From contig DATLZU010000039.1 of assembly GCA_035573855.1 (NCBI GenBank), positions 1 through 64,000 of the forward strand: a DNA stretch of 64,000 nt, given 5' to 3'. Below the pieces are notes generated by a model. The model worked only from the letters and a program-made list of their open reading frames with translations. It ran no database searches and was not told the DNA's origin. Shown piece after piece: positions 1 to 8,495 of the stretch. This DNA is from DATLZU01 sp035573855. Lineage in GTDB: Bacteria > Nitrospirota > Nitrospiria > Nitrospirales > Nitrospiraceae. The translations under genes and the position numbers were made by a program. How positions within the stretch are numbered: the stretch's first letter is position 1; each line of letters opens with the position of its first letter.

Positions 1-1
1 C

Positions 2-103
2 GACACCGTGCTGGGCTTCAACAAGTCGGGCAAGGAGGTCGTGCGGCAGCAGGTGGAGGAGCCGATCTACATCCGCCCGGCCGAGCGCGTGAACTGGCTG
101 TAA
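2..103 (+). CDS. nxrB: Nitrite oxidoreductase subunit beta, C-terminal 33 residues (partial)
   Basis: An open frame enters from the left edge and stops at TAA 101-103. The last residues include the stretches DTVLGFNKSGKEVV and PIYIRPAERVNWL. From memory this matches the C-terminus of Nitrospira NxrB, the iron-sulfur electron-transfer subunit of membrane-associated nitrite oxidoreductase. That enzyme oxidises nitrite to nitrate and feeds the respiratory chain. The cysteine clusters that define the subunit lie outside the window, so the call rests on the tail alone. A strong hairpin follows within 30 bases, so this is the end of its transcription unit. The Nitrospira-type chlorite dismutase elsewhere in the window makes the assignment more likely. 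Confidence 0.7.
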   Translation, partial: DTVLGFNKSGKEVVRQQVEEPIYIRPAERVNWL

Positions 104-127
104 CCACGGCGCCAGGCTGCATCAGCG

Positions 128-166
128 AAGGGGCCGGGGGGCAGGTGCCCCCGGCCCCTTCTGTTT
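128..166 (+). terminator. Rho-independent terminator after nxrB
   Basis: A perfect 13-bp GC-rich stem (arms 128-140 and 148-160) with a 7-base loop is followed by CTGTTT. It lies 25 bases after the nxrB stop and fits an intrinsic terminator, though the T tract is short. Confidence 0.8.
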
Positions 167-639
167 GTAGCCCGCTGGACAGCCTTATTCCCATAATTAT
201 TATTTATTTCCATCCGACCTCCCCCCATCATTTCCATTCCACCCACCGGTTCCAGGTTTCAAACATCTCTGCGACGTTCCCCCTCTGCTAAAAAATCAAG
301 CTGATCACCGTATCGGAAACGTTCACGCCGACGCCTCCGGCATTTTTCGATACCGCAAGGCGATCCGCCGTTGGTGAGAAATCGCGAATATCCGGAGTGT
401 TAGCCTTTGCCGCCTTCCACAAGCCCCTTAACTTGGCGCAGGATAACATTGTGGAGAGAACATATCCGCCTCAACAGGAAAGGAACTGTTCAAGTGCTAT
501 ATTTTGTAGGGCTTATCCGCTCCGGACGAACAGGGTCCTACGCCGCCCTGTGCGCGTCAAGGACGAGGACCGCGATGCAGCGCAAAGGCCGAAACAGCGA
601 GCGCAGCGTTTTTTGCCAAGACGAAAGAGGTCGGACCCC
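167..639. other. 473-bp intergenic region, no gene seen
   Basis: The first part (about 185-300) is AT- and pyrimidine-rich compared with its surroundings. Open frames here lack ribosome-binding sites and coding character. The upstream extension of the next gene (from ATG 397) is rich in Arg and Cys with no recognisable domain, so I treat it as untranslated. I could not assign a specific promoter. Confidence 0.5.
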
Positions 640-1701
640 GTGACGCAGCACGGCACAGACGAGGTGGGAATCCTCTCCATCGCAGCGGACGATCAGCCTT
701 GGGCGGCTTGGTCGGACGACATGCTTCTGGATCTGAAACTGTGCGATCTCCGGCTGGATCTCGAGGGAGGGTTCCTTTCTGAACAGATTGCTCGGTTGTA
801 TTCAGAACTTGCCTCCAGACGATTGGTCTTCCGGCCACACTTTTGGCTGTCCGATGAATGGTTCACCCCGGACGGAATTCCCGGGATCGCCATCCCATTC
901 TATCTCGCGCACCCGCGGCTCGCTCGACTCGAACTCAGTCAAATGCTGGAGGTGGAGGGAGGCACGACCGAATGGTGCATGCGCATTTTGCGCCACGAAA
1001 CCGGGCATGCCATTGAAAACGCACACCTGCTTCGCCGCCGGCGGCGGCGGCAGCAACTGTTCGGGAAGTCTTCGCAGCCCTATCCCGATTATTACACCCC
1101 CAAACCTTATAGCCGCAGCTTTGTGCTGCATCTGGACATTTGGTACGCGCAAAGCCATCCGGACGAAGACTTCGCCGAAACTTTCGCGGTTTGGCTGGAC
1201 CCCGAATCAATGTGGCGTGACCGCTACCGCGGGTGGCCCGCGCTGAAGAAACTGAAATACATGGATCAGCTCATGCGGGAACTGGCCGATGTCCCGCCGA
1301 AGGTGTCGTCCAGGCAGGAGATCGATCCGCTTTCCAGTCTCAGCAAGACCCTGCGGGAGCATTACGGGCAGAAGCGCAAGCGCTACGGCGTGGAACGCCC
1401 GAATTTTTACGATGCCGACCTTCGTCGACTGTTCTCAGATTCCGCCGCCTTCGCCGGAAACAAGACCGCGGCCGCTTTTCTCAGCCGGATCCGCAAAGAA
1501 GTCCGTCGCAAAGTCGCCGGCTGGACGGGCGAGTATCAATACACCATCGATCAGGTGCTTGAGAGCATGATCACCCGATGCCGCGAACTCAATCTCCGGC
1601 TCGCTGTTCCGGAAGACCAGGCGAAACTCGACTTTACGGTGCTGCTGACTGTGCAAACGATGAACTATCTGCACAGCGGTCGGCATCGGGTAGCGCTATG
1701 A
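640..1701 (+). CDS. Putative zinc-binding metallopeptidase
   Basis: The 353-residue protein contains a zincin motif, HETGH (residues about 119-123). A downstream acidic segment DEDFAETFAVWL (around 174-185) could supply the third zinc ligand. The N-terminal part is Trp/Asp rich, and no signal peptide is visible. I chose GTG 640 because AAAGAGG lies nine bases upstream. The longer frame from ATG 397 has an unlikely composition and no ribosome site. The stop overlaps the start of the next gene, an ATP-grasp ligase, in an ATGA arrangement, so the two are almost certainly co-translated. Peptidase activity is inferred from the motif; the substrate is unknown. Confidence 0.72.
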   Translation: MTQHGTDEVGILSIAADDQPWAAWSDDMLLDLKLCDLRLDLEGGFLSEQIARLYSELASRRLVFRPHFWLSDEWFTPDGIPGIAIPFYLAHPRLARLELSQMLEVEGGTTEWCMRILRHETGHAIENAHLLRRRRRRQQLFGKSSQPYPDYYTPKPYSRSFVLHLDIWYAQSHPDEDFAETFAVWLDPESMWRDRYRGWPALKKLKYMDQLMRELADVPPKVSSRQEIDPLSSLSKTLREHYGQKRKRYGVERPNFYDADLRRLFSDSAAFAGNKTAAAFLSRIRKEVRRKVAGWTGEYQYTIDQVLESMITRCRELNLRLAVPEDQAKLDFTVLLTVQTMNYLHSGRHRVAL

Positions 1702-2720
1702 GAAAACTCCGTGTTCTGGTCCTGATGCACGAAGACCTCGTTCCACCGGCGCATACCACCGGCCATGATCTGAAAACGGTAGAGTGGAAAACGGAGTACG
1801 ACGTGGTCTCGACGCTCAGGAAGATGGGCCACGAAGTCCGTCCGCTCGGCGTGAAGAGCAACTTGGGCGTCATTCGGAGCGCGGTCGAGGAGTGGAAACC
1901 ACACATCGCCTTCAATTTGCTGGAGGAATTTGACGGCGTGGCGGTGTATGACCAAAACGTCGTGTCCTATCTCGAGCTGCTCCGTGTTCCATACACCGGC
2001 TGCAATCCTCGTGGGCTGATGTTGGCGCGCGACAAGGCATTGTCGAAGAAGGTCCTGTCGTTTCACCGGATTCCATTCCCCGAGTTCATCGTCGTCCCCT
2101 TGGGCCGCTCAGTGAAACGTCCCGAATGGCTCCCCTTCCCGTTGATTGTCAAGTCGGTCTCTGAGGAGGCGTCACTCGGGATTTCGCAGGCGTCCATCGT
2201 CGAAGACGACGACAAGTTGCGGGAACGCGTGATGTTCATTCATCACAGCGTCGGCACAGGCGCCATCGTCGAGCGATACATCGAGGGGCGGGAACTCTAT
2301 GTCGGTGTACTGGGGAATTCCCATCTCCATGTGCTTCCAGTGTGGGAGTTGCTGATGGACAAGATGCCGGATGAGGCGCGCCGCATTGCCACCGAGCGGG
2401 TGAAGTGGAACCGGAAATACCAAGAGAAATACGGCATCAGGTCATGCGAAGCCAAGGACCTTCCCGAGGGCATGACGGAGCAGATTCAGCATCTGGCCAA
2501 GCGGGTCTATCGCGCCCTCGGACTGAGCGGTTATGCACGGATTGATCTCCGGCTTGATATGGAAGGTCGCGTCTATGTTCTAGAAGCCAATCCAAATCCG
2601 CAAATCGCCGAAGACGAAGACTTCGCCGAGTCCGCTCAGCGGGCCAACCTCTCCTATCCCGATCTGCTTCAAGATGTTCTGAACATCGGGCTGCGGTGGC
2701 GACCGGCCCGCGTCGCATAG
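1698..2720 (+). CDS. ATP-grasp ligase, D-alanine-D-alanine ligase-like
   Basis: The 340-residue protein has the D-Ala-D-Ala ligase layout. An N-terminal Rossmann-like segment begins MRKLRVLVLMHEDL. The central region carries YTGCNPRGLMLARDK. The C-terminal ATP-grasp fold has the metal-binding stretch RIDLRLDMEGRVYVLEANPN. The start ATG overlaps the stop of the metallopeptidase gene by four bases. Dedicated Ddl enzymes normally sit in a cell-wall cluster. Here the partner is a peptidase, so an amino acid or peptide ligase with another substrate is quite possible. I leave the symbol blank for that reason. Confidence 0.75.
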   Translation: MRKLRVLVLMHEDLVPPAHTTGHDLKTVEWKTEYDVVSTLRKMGHEVRPLGVKSNLGVIRSAVEEWKPHIAFNLLEEFDGVAVYDQNVVSYLELLRVPYTGCNPRGLMLARDKALSKKVLSFHRIPFPEFIVVPLGRSVKRPEWLPFPLIVKSVSEEASLGISQASIVEDDDKLRERVMFIHHSVGTGAIVERYIEGRELYVGVLGNSHLHVLPVWELLMDKMPDEARRIATERVKWNRKYQEKYGIRSCEAKDLPEGMTEQIQHLAKRVYRALGLSGYARIDLRLDMEGRVYVLEANPNPQIAEDEDFAESAQRANLSYPDLLQDVLNIGLRWRPARVA

Positions 2721-2954
2721 CCCTGGCAGCGGCAAGCTCCTTCTTCCACTCTCACCGAGAAAACCGGTTGCGTGGGAGGTCGAATGAGACTTCCGTCCCT
2801 CATCCGACCCTGTCTTAAGGCCCCGGTTTCGTGACATGCGGATCGGCTGGTCGAACCTATGTGCACCCGGACACTGGGTGACTGTCCGGCAGGATAAGGA
2901 AGCCCCAACTTTCAGCGCAGTTCCAGGGCTTACAACGCGACGGGCTCCGACCGT

Positions 2955-3512
2955 CTAAGGCCCAAACCGGATTCCGAACATCACGGCCACGCTGGTGTTG
3001 TCGGTGGGAACCGGGGGAGAGAGGGTGATGTGATGCAGGTTGACCATCAGCGTCGTGGCCAGCGCAATGTTTCGGGTGGCCTGGAATTCGGCGGAAAGGC
3101 CGAGCGGAATGAAGTGGCTGGTATCGTTGCGATCGATGCGGTTCGGACCCGTTCCACGATCCAGATCCGCGTGCACTAAACCGATCCCCGCAAACGGCAC
3201 GAGGTTAACGTCATTGTTGAGGCGCACATGGTACTTGGCAACACCGGCGAACGCGATCTGCGTCAGATCTCCCGTCGGCGCCAACACCATCATGGGACCG
3301 AAGGAGAACGAGCGATCCAAGTAATAGTCAAGATTGAATCCTAGCGCGAAAACCGTCCCATCGGTAGTTCCGCTCCAAAAACCGAGGTCCGTACCGAATC
3401 CCCAGCGATTCTCACCCGCCCATGCGAGATCCAGGAGCGGCAAAGCCAACGCGGCCGCCAGCGTACCTGAGAAGATCATCCCCCTTAAGAATCTGGCGCA
3501 CACTCCACTCAT
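2955..3512 (-). CDS. Outer-membrane beta-barrel protein (OmpW/OmpA-barrel type)
   Basis: The 185-residue protein has a likely signal peptide (residues about 1-32, ending LDLAWA). Alternating hydrophobic and polar strands rich in Gly and aromatic residues follow. It ends in a short beta strand closing with Phe-Gly-Pro (FGIRFGP), close to the usual barrel terminus. The size fits a small eight-stranded barrel. It stands alone between a plus-strand ligase gene and a minus-strand phosphoglycerate mutase gene. No specific ligand or transport role can be read from the sequence. Confidence 0.65.
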   Translation of the reverse strand: MSGVCARFLRGMIFSGTLAAALALPLLDLAWAGENRWGFGTDLGFWSGTTDGTVFALGFNLDYYLDRSFSFGPMMVLAPTGDLTQIAFAGVAKYHVRLNNDVNLVPFAGIGLVHADLDRGTGPNRIDRNDTSHFIPLGLSAEFQATRNIALATTLMVNLHHITLSPPVPTDNTSVAVMFGIRFGP

Positions 3513-3790
3513 TTCGCTTTCCTTTTCGGAACAACAGCCGTGCGGACTTTATCATGACGATCTCTACGGGACAAGCTTCCGCCGACTTCGTGATAAAGCC
3601 GACAGGGCCGAGGCTGGTATGATCGTCAATCGGGTCCGAAACCCGCTCATGCATGAGGTTATCCAAGCGAATTCTGCTCCCATCGCCGAAATATCGGGGC
3701 GACACGATCGGTTTGTGCGAACGGGAGGAAGCGCGCTCACGATCGCGACGGACCAGCCGAGACAGCGGAGCCGAAGCCGAGCCGTCAAGG

Positions 3791-4396
3791 TCAGAGATAC
3801 CGACGCACCGTGACCGTTCCCTCAGCGCCGAATTCGTAAAGCAAGGGGGCACCGGTCGGAATGTTGAGCTCAAGGACCTGGTCTGGCGTCAGGCGATCGA
3901 GGTGCATCACCAGGGCGCGTAGACTGTTGCCGTGGGCGACGATCAGGACCGTTTCGCCTGCCAGGAGATGGGGTTTGATGCGAGATTCGTAATAGGGGAG
4001 CACGCGCTCAGCCGTATCTTTAAGACTTTCTCCGCCGGGAGGACGGATGTCGTAACTCCGACGCCACAACTTGACCTGTTGTTCGCCGTATTTCTTCGCT
4101 GTTTCGGTCTTGTTCAGCCCCTGCAACTCGCCATACATGCGCTCATTCAAGGCCTGATCTTTTTCGATCGGAATGTGGGACTGCCCGATTACCTCCAAAA
4201 CGATCCGCAGCGTCTCGATGGCTCTGGTCAACACCGACGTAAAGGCCCGATCGAAGCGATATCCGATTAGCTTCTTGCCCGCAGACCGGGCCTCTTCTTC
4301 ACCCTTTGCCGAGAGGGGGACATCGACCCAGCCCGTGAATCGGTTTTCTCGATTCCATTGCGATTCGCCGTGACGCAGCAGCACCAGCCTGCCCAT
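3791..4396 (-). CDS. gpmA: 2,3-bisphosphoglycerate-dependent phosphoglycerate mutase
   Basis: The 201-residue protein opens with the histidine phosphatase motif LLRHGESQWN, whose His is phosphorylated during catalysis. It continues with the dPGM-specific FTGWVDVPLS, NERMYGELQG and PPGGESLKDT, and the second catalytic His in VAHGNSLRALV. The enzyme interconverts 3- and 2-phosphoglycerate in glycolysis and gluconeogenesis. It is slightly shorter than E. coli GpmA. ATG 4396 is preferred over the upstream ATG because GGAGGGAGG lies just before it. About 280 bases between this gene and the outer-membrane protein gene contain no convincing coding sequence. Confidence 0.92.
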   Translation of the reverse strand: MGRLVLLRHGESQWNRENRFTGWVDVPLSAKGEEEARSAGKKLIGYRFDRAFTSVLTRAIETLRIVLEVIGQSHIPIEKDQALNERMYGELQGLNKTETAKKYGEQQVKLWRRSYDIRPPGGESLKDTAERVLPYYESRIKPHLLAGETVLIVAHGNSLRALVMHLDRLTPDQVLELNIPTGAPLLYEFGAEGTVTVRRYL

Positions 4397-4574
4397 TCCA
4401 ATCCTCCCTCCGGTCAAGATGGTTTGCTTCCCTCAGCCCCAGGATACGCGATCGCCGCTCCAAGTCAAGCCTCGAACCGTGAAACTCTGATTGTCGGGAG
4501 CTTCTTGCAATCGCTCTGTGCAGTCAGTACCATGCCGGCTGTCGTGATAGTTCTTTTTCTATGGGCAGTGGGTC

Positions 4575-5429
4575 ATGGTCTCCGTTGCCGATCCTCAAGA
4601 TCGATCCTGGCGGGAGCTCGAGCGCTGGTGGATCGACATGGCGCGAAACCTTGGTGTCGGCGAACGCGCAGAGCAGTTCTTTGCACACGCGCTCGGTCCT
4701 GGTCGATTGTTAGAGCGAATCAGGTGGGTGGGCGGGAACATCGACTACCTGTTGTTCGTCTTGATCCGGTATTGGATTCCGCCCGTGCTTCCACCACCGG
4801 GACGAGAACGTATGTCGAAAAACGATCAGGATTATTGGCTGGAATCCGAGCAAATCCTCAAACGAGCGGTCGAACGGTTGAGGGAATTGAAACCTTTAAT
4901 CGAATTGCTGACGGCTCCCAATCCGCTGACCATCTCCGCCGACTCCGGCAAGAAATCCCAAGGGACCGCGCCAGTGGTGGAAGTGGAACTCGCCCGGATG
5001 CTGGAAGGCATCGCCGAGGTGGCCGGCAGCTATGGCGGGCCTGATTACACGTCGGTCATCAAAAACTTCGATCCGGTTCCACTCCGGCAGACCCAACCGT
5101 TCAAACACAATAAGAAGAACAGCGCGGAACTATGGGTGGTCTTTCTCTTGCGCGAACATTTCAAGACGCTGGGTTTGGGCAAGGATCGATACTGGCCGCT
5201 CGTGGCTGAGGTCTGCGCGGCAGCAGGTATCGCCCAGCCAAACGGCCAATTGTACGGTGCGGAGGAGCTGAAATCTTGGTGGCAGAAGAACTGGCCGCGG
5301 ACCTACACCCAATTAGAGCAGAAACAAGCTGCGGCCGACTCAGGGGGAGCCGCGTACGGCCACGATTTCGAGTGGTTCCAGGCCTGGATCACGTGGCAAC
5401 GTACCCGCGCCCCGTTGGCGCCCGCGTAA
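4575..5429 (+). CDS. Conserved-looking protein of unknown function
   Basis: The 284-residue soluble protein has no signal peptide. It is rich in Trp and charged residues, with motifs such as RELERWWIDMARNLG at the N-terminus and HDFEWFQAWITWQRTR near the C-terminus. I recognise no domain. The reading frame is long, with normal composition for this genome. It converges with the zinc-ribbon membrane protein gene that ends at 5454. The start has only a weak ribosome site, so a later start such as ATG 4638 is possible. Confidence 0.6.
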   Translation: MVSVADPQDRSWRELERWWIDMARNLGVGERAEQFFAHALGPGRLLERIRWVGGNIDYLLFVLIRYWIPPVLPPPGRERMSKNDQDYWLESEQILKRAVERLRELKPLIELLTAPNPLTISADSGKKSQGTAPVVEVELARMLEGIAEVAGSYGGPDYTSVIKNFDPVPLRQTQPFKHNKKNSAELWVVFLLREHFKTLGLGKDRYWPLVAEVCAAAGIAQPNGQLYGAEELKSWWQKNWPRTYTQLEQKQAAADSGGAAYGHDFEWFQAWITWQRTRAPLAPA

Positions 5430-5453
5430 CGAACGGAAAGGTCCCGCAACTCA

Positions 5454-6077
5454 TCACACCTTCGTGCGAGTGGGGCCTGGCTGAGTGCGCGGAGGGGCGG
5501 TCCCGCTGGGACTGGGCGGCCCCTCTCGCAGAATAGCGATGAGGAGCGCCACCTTCAAAGCGAACAACCCGACTCCAACCCACACCACATAAGGCTGAAC
5601 TCCTCCCGAATCGCTCAAGACCCGGTCCCGGTTGGACGCATCCAGGTTCGGCAGTGTTTTGAGCTTTGCCAACTGCTCCTTGATGTGCCAGTAATAGATA
5701 TAGTTCGCGCTGGCTCCTGCCATGATCCGCCAGACCAAATCTGCCGACAGATCCTGCGTGAAATAAAACGCCGCGACTGGGCCGACTGCATAGACCAACG
5801 CATACAGGTACATCTTGCGGTACAGAAACCAGAGGAAGGGCTCGAAGAGAAACGCCGGCCAATTCCAAGTGAAAGCAAAACGGGGGCCTGACGCGCCGGA
5901 AAATTTCTTGAACGTTTCTAGATAGCGATCGGCATTGGGTCCGATGAACTTCCGCCAGAGCTGCGCTTCATCCCAGACAGGGGGAGTCGTCTGGGAAGGG
6001 GAAAGTGCGGTCCCGCATTGCTGACAAAAGCGGGCGTCGTCTGGATTGACCTGGCGACAGGTTTCACAGGATCGCAT
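5454..6077 (-). CDS. Zinc-ribbon membrane protein (DUF2628-like)
   Basis: The 207-residue protein starts with a short zinc ribbon with two CxxC pairs (CETC at residues 4-7 and CQQC at 18-21). A W/F-rich segment (FAFTWNWPAFLFEPFLWFLYRK) typical of DUF2628-like proteins follows. There are then two or three membrane segments, around residues 88-125 and 165-185. The tail is Pro/Thr rich. The function of this family is not established; membrane localisation is clear from the sequence. ATG 6077 begins directly with the zinc ribbon. Confidence 0.7.
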   Translation of the reverse strand: MRSCETCRQVNPDDARFCQQCGTALSPSQTTPPVWDEAQLWRKFIGPNADRYLETFKKFSGASGPRFAFTWNWPAFLFEPFLWFLYRKMYLYALVYAVGPVAAFYFTQDLSADLVWRIMAGASANYIYYWHIKEQLAKLKTLPNLDASNRDRVLSDSGGVQPYVVWVGVGLFALKVALLIAILREGPPSPSGTAPPRTQPGPTRTKV

Positions 6078-6235
6078 GGGCCGAGCTTATCACATTCGCG
6101 GAGCTTCGCTCACATCACGTGTCGATGAAATTTCTCAATGTTCAGAAAGGGATAGAAGACTCGGTCGTCGAGTTTGATATTGCTTTCACTCGATCGGTGT
6201 GTTAGTGTCCGCCAATTCATAAAGGATGGTGCCCG

Positions 6236-7429
6236 ATGCCGACAGAGGAGCTGCAACAAGACGCGGAACGCTATCTGATGGCGACCTATGCACGGCAGCC
6301 TATCTCGATCGTACGCGGTCGGGGTAGCCGCGTCTACGATATGGAAGGCAGGGAATACATCGATTTTGTTGCCGGAATCGCAGTGAATGTCCTGGGACAT
6401 GCGCATCCGGACTTGACCTTGGCTATCCAAAAGCAGGCCCAGCATCTACTCCATGCTTCCAATCTGTATTACACGGAGCCACAAGTCAAATTGGCTCAGG
6501 CGTTAGTTGACCATTCATTCGCCGACAAAGTGTTCTTCTGCAACAGCGGAGCGGAAGCCAACGAAGCCGCCATCAAGTTGGCCAGGCGCTACTCATTCGA
6601 GAAGTACGGGCCGGGTCGCCATGACATTATTACGATGCGGAATTCGTTTCATGGCCGGACCCTTGCAACACTCACGGCGACGGGACAGGAAAAAGTGCAA
6701 AAAGGCTTCGACCCGCTCGTGCCGGGGTTCAGCTATGTGGCGTTCAACGATCTGGCGGAGGCGGAAAAAGCCATTACCGCCAAAACGGCTGCTGTCATGC
6801 TGGAACCGATCCAGGCCGAAGGAGGCGTCCACGTCGCAGATCGCACTTACTTAAAAGGTTTGCGGGAATTGTGCCGGCAACGCGATGTCCTGTTGATTTT
6901 CGATGAGGTTCAGACCGGCATGGGCCGCACGGGTACCCTCTTTGCGTACGAGCAATTTGGCGTCGAGCCAGACATCATGACCCTGGCCAAGGGGTTGGGC
7001 GGCGGTGTCCCGATCGGGGCCTGCCTTGCAAGGGCCCAAGTGGCGGAAGTCTTTACGCCCGGGACCCATGCGTCCACCTTCGGCGGCAATCCGCTGGCTT
7101 GCGCCGCCGGGTTGGCCGTGCTACGGGTCTTGCTCGAAGGGCGGATTTTAGACCATGCCCGCCGGATGGGAGATTACCTGGCCAAGGGCTTGGCGGAGTG
7201 CAAAGATCGCCATCGCGTCGTCAAAGAGGTACGCGGTCTTGGCTTGCTCCAGGGGATGGAACTCGCGATCGACGGCCAACAGATTGTGATGGATTGCCTG
7301 GCGCGCGGACTCTTGATCAACTGCACGATGGAACGGATCTTGCGGTTCATTCCTCCGCTGATTATCACCCAGCGCGAAATCGATCGCCTGTTGGACGCGC
7401 TGTCGCAGATACTGAACAAACGAGCGTGA
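6236..7429 (+). CDS. argD: Acetylornithine aminotransferase
   Basis: The 397-residue protein is a class III, PLP-dependent aminotransferase that converts N-acetylglutamate semialdehyde to N-acetylornithine in arginine synthesis. It shows SGAEANE (residues 104-110), the PLP-contacting IFDEVQTG (221-228) and the Schiff-base lysine in LAKGLGGG (K252). Full length is normal for ArgD. The start ATG follows AAAGGATGG. It is the first gene of the argDFGH run, 22 bases before argF. The same enzyme in some bacteria also serves as succinyl-diaminopimelate aminotransferase, but dapL at 33 kb makes that unnecessary here. Confidence 0.95.
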   Translation: MPTEELQQDAERYLMATYARQPISIVRGRGSRVYDMEGREYIDFVAGIAVNVLGHAHPDLTLAIQKQAQHLLHASNLYYTEPQVKLAQALVDHSFADKVFFCNSGAEANEAAIKLARRYSFEKYGPGRHDIITMRNSFHGRTLATLTATGQEKVQKGFDPLVPGFSYVAFNDLAEAEKAITAKTAAVMLEPIQAEGGVHVADRTYLKGLRELCRQRDVLLIFDEVQTGMGRTGTLFAYEQFGVEPDIMTLAKGLGGGVPIGACLARAQVAEVFTPGTHASTFGGNPLACAAGLAVLRVLLEGRILDHARRMGDYLAKGLAECKDRHRVVKEVRGLGLLQGMELAIDGQQIVMDCLARGLLINCTMERILRFIPPLIITQREIDRLLDALSQILNKRA

Positions 7430-7451
7430 CAAACCGCGAGAGGAGGTCGCT

Positions 7452-8480
7452 ATGGCAGGACGTCCTGCCAGCGTGACGGACAGAGAGCCCGGCCAGGGGC
7501 TCGGGAAAGACTTGCTGCATGTCGGCCCTATTCCCAGACGGAACATCGACGCCTTGCTGCGTCTGGCCGCCGACTTGAAGCGCGCTCAACGTCGTGGCAG
7601 AAACCCTCGGTTGCTGGCCGGCAAGATGCTTGGGCTCTTGTTTCAAAAGCCGTCCACGCGAACACGGGTCTCGTTCGAAGCTGGCATGAATCAACTAGGA
7701 GGGCAGGCGATCGTCCTCCCGATGGCTGACATCCAACTTTCGCGCGGAGAAAGCATCGCCGACACGGCACGGGTACTTTCACGATACCTAGACGGCTTGG
7801 TGATCCGGACCTATGACCATGCGACCGTCGAGGAGTGGGCCAGAGAGGCGACGATTCCGGTCATCAACGGGCTGACCGATCTCAGCCACCCCTGCCAAGC
7901 GCTGTCAGATCTCCTGACTATTCGCGAGAAAAAGGGCCGCCTCAGAGGGATCAAGATCGCCTATGTCGGCGACGGCAATAACGTGGCCAATTCCCTCATC
8001 GAGGCGGCGGCCAAGATGGGGATGGCGATCGCTCTCGGCTGTCCGGCCGGCTATCAGCCTGATCAACATATCGTCGACGTCGCTCGGTTGGAGGCGCAGC
8101 AAACCGGCGGCGTCATCGAAATCGGCGAAGATCCCGTCGTGGCGGTCAAGGAAGCCGATGTAATCTACACCGACGTCTGGATCAGTATGGGCCGCGAGCG
8201 GGAACAGGCTCGGCGCCTGAAAGCCCTCACTCCTTACCAACTGAACGAGCGGCTCCTGCGGCGGGCCAAGCCTGACGCCATTGTCATGCATTGTCTGCCG
8301 GCGCACCGAGGTGAAGAAATCACGGCTGAGGTCTTGGATGGTCCGCGATCCGTCGTCTTGGATCAGGCCGAAAACCGCCTACACATGCAAAAGGCCATCC
8401 TGGTCACGTGGCTAGGAAGAAAGCCAAAGGCAAGAGGGGCATTTGTGGCATCCTCCAGAGCGTCGGGTGCCCGGCGATAG
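7452..8480 (+). CDS. argF: Ornithine carbamoyltransferase
   Basis: The 342-residue enzyme transfers the carbamoyl group to ornithine to give citrulline. The carbamoyl phosphate loop STRTR (residues 68-72), HPCQ (146-149) and the ornithine-binding HCLP (280-283) are all present. An N-terminal extension of about 20 residues and a C-terminal Arg/Ser tail make it slightly longer than usual. AGAGGAGG precedes ATG 7452. It sits between argD and argG with gaps of 22 and 15 bases, consistent with one operon. Confidence 0.95.
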   Translation: MAGRPASVTDREPGQGLGKDLLHVGPIPRRNIDALLRLAADLKRAQRRGRNPRLLAGKMLGLLFQKPSTRTRVSFEAGMNQLGGQAIVLPMADIQLSRGESIADTARVLSRYLDGLVIRTYDHATVEEWAREATIPVINGLTDLSHPCQALSDLLTIREKKGRLRGIKIAYVGDGNNVANSLIEAAAKMGMAIALGCPAGYQPDQHIVDVARLEAQQTGGVIEIGEDPVVAVKEADVIYTDVWISMGREREQARRLKALTPYQLNERLLRRAKPDAIVMHCLPAHRGEEITAEVLDGPRSVVLDQAENRLHMQKAILVTWLGRKPKARGAFVASSRASGARR

Positions 8481-8495
8481 GCGAGAGGAACACGC

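Noticed and set aside
6180..6208. Possible promoter TTGCTT-17-TAGTGT before argD
   Set aside because: The -10 match is too weak to list as a feature.
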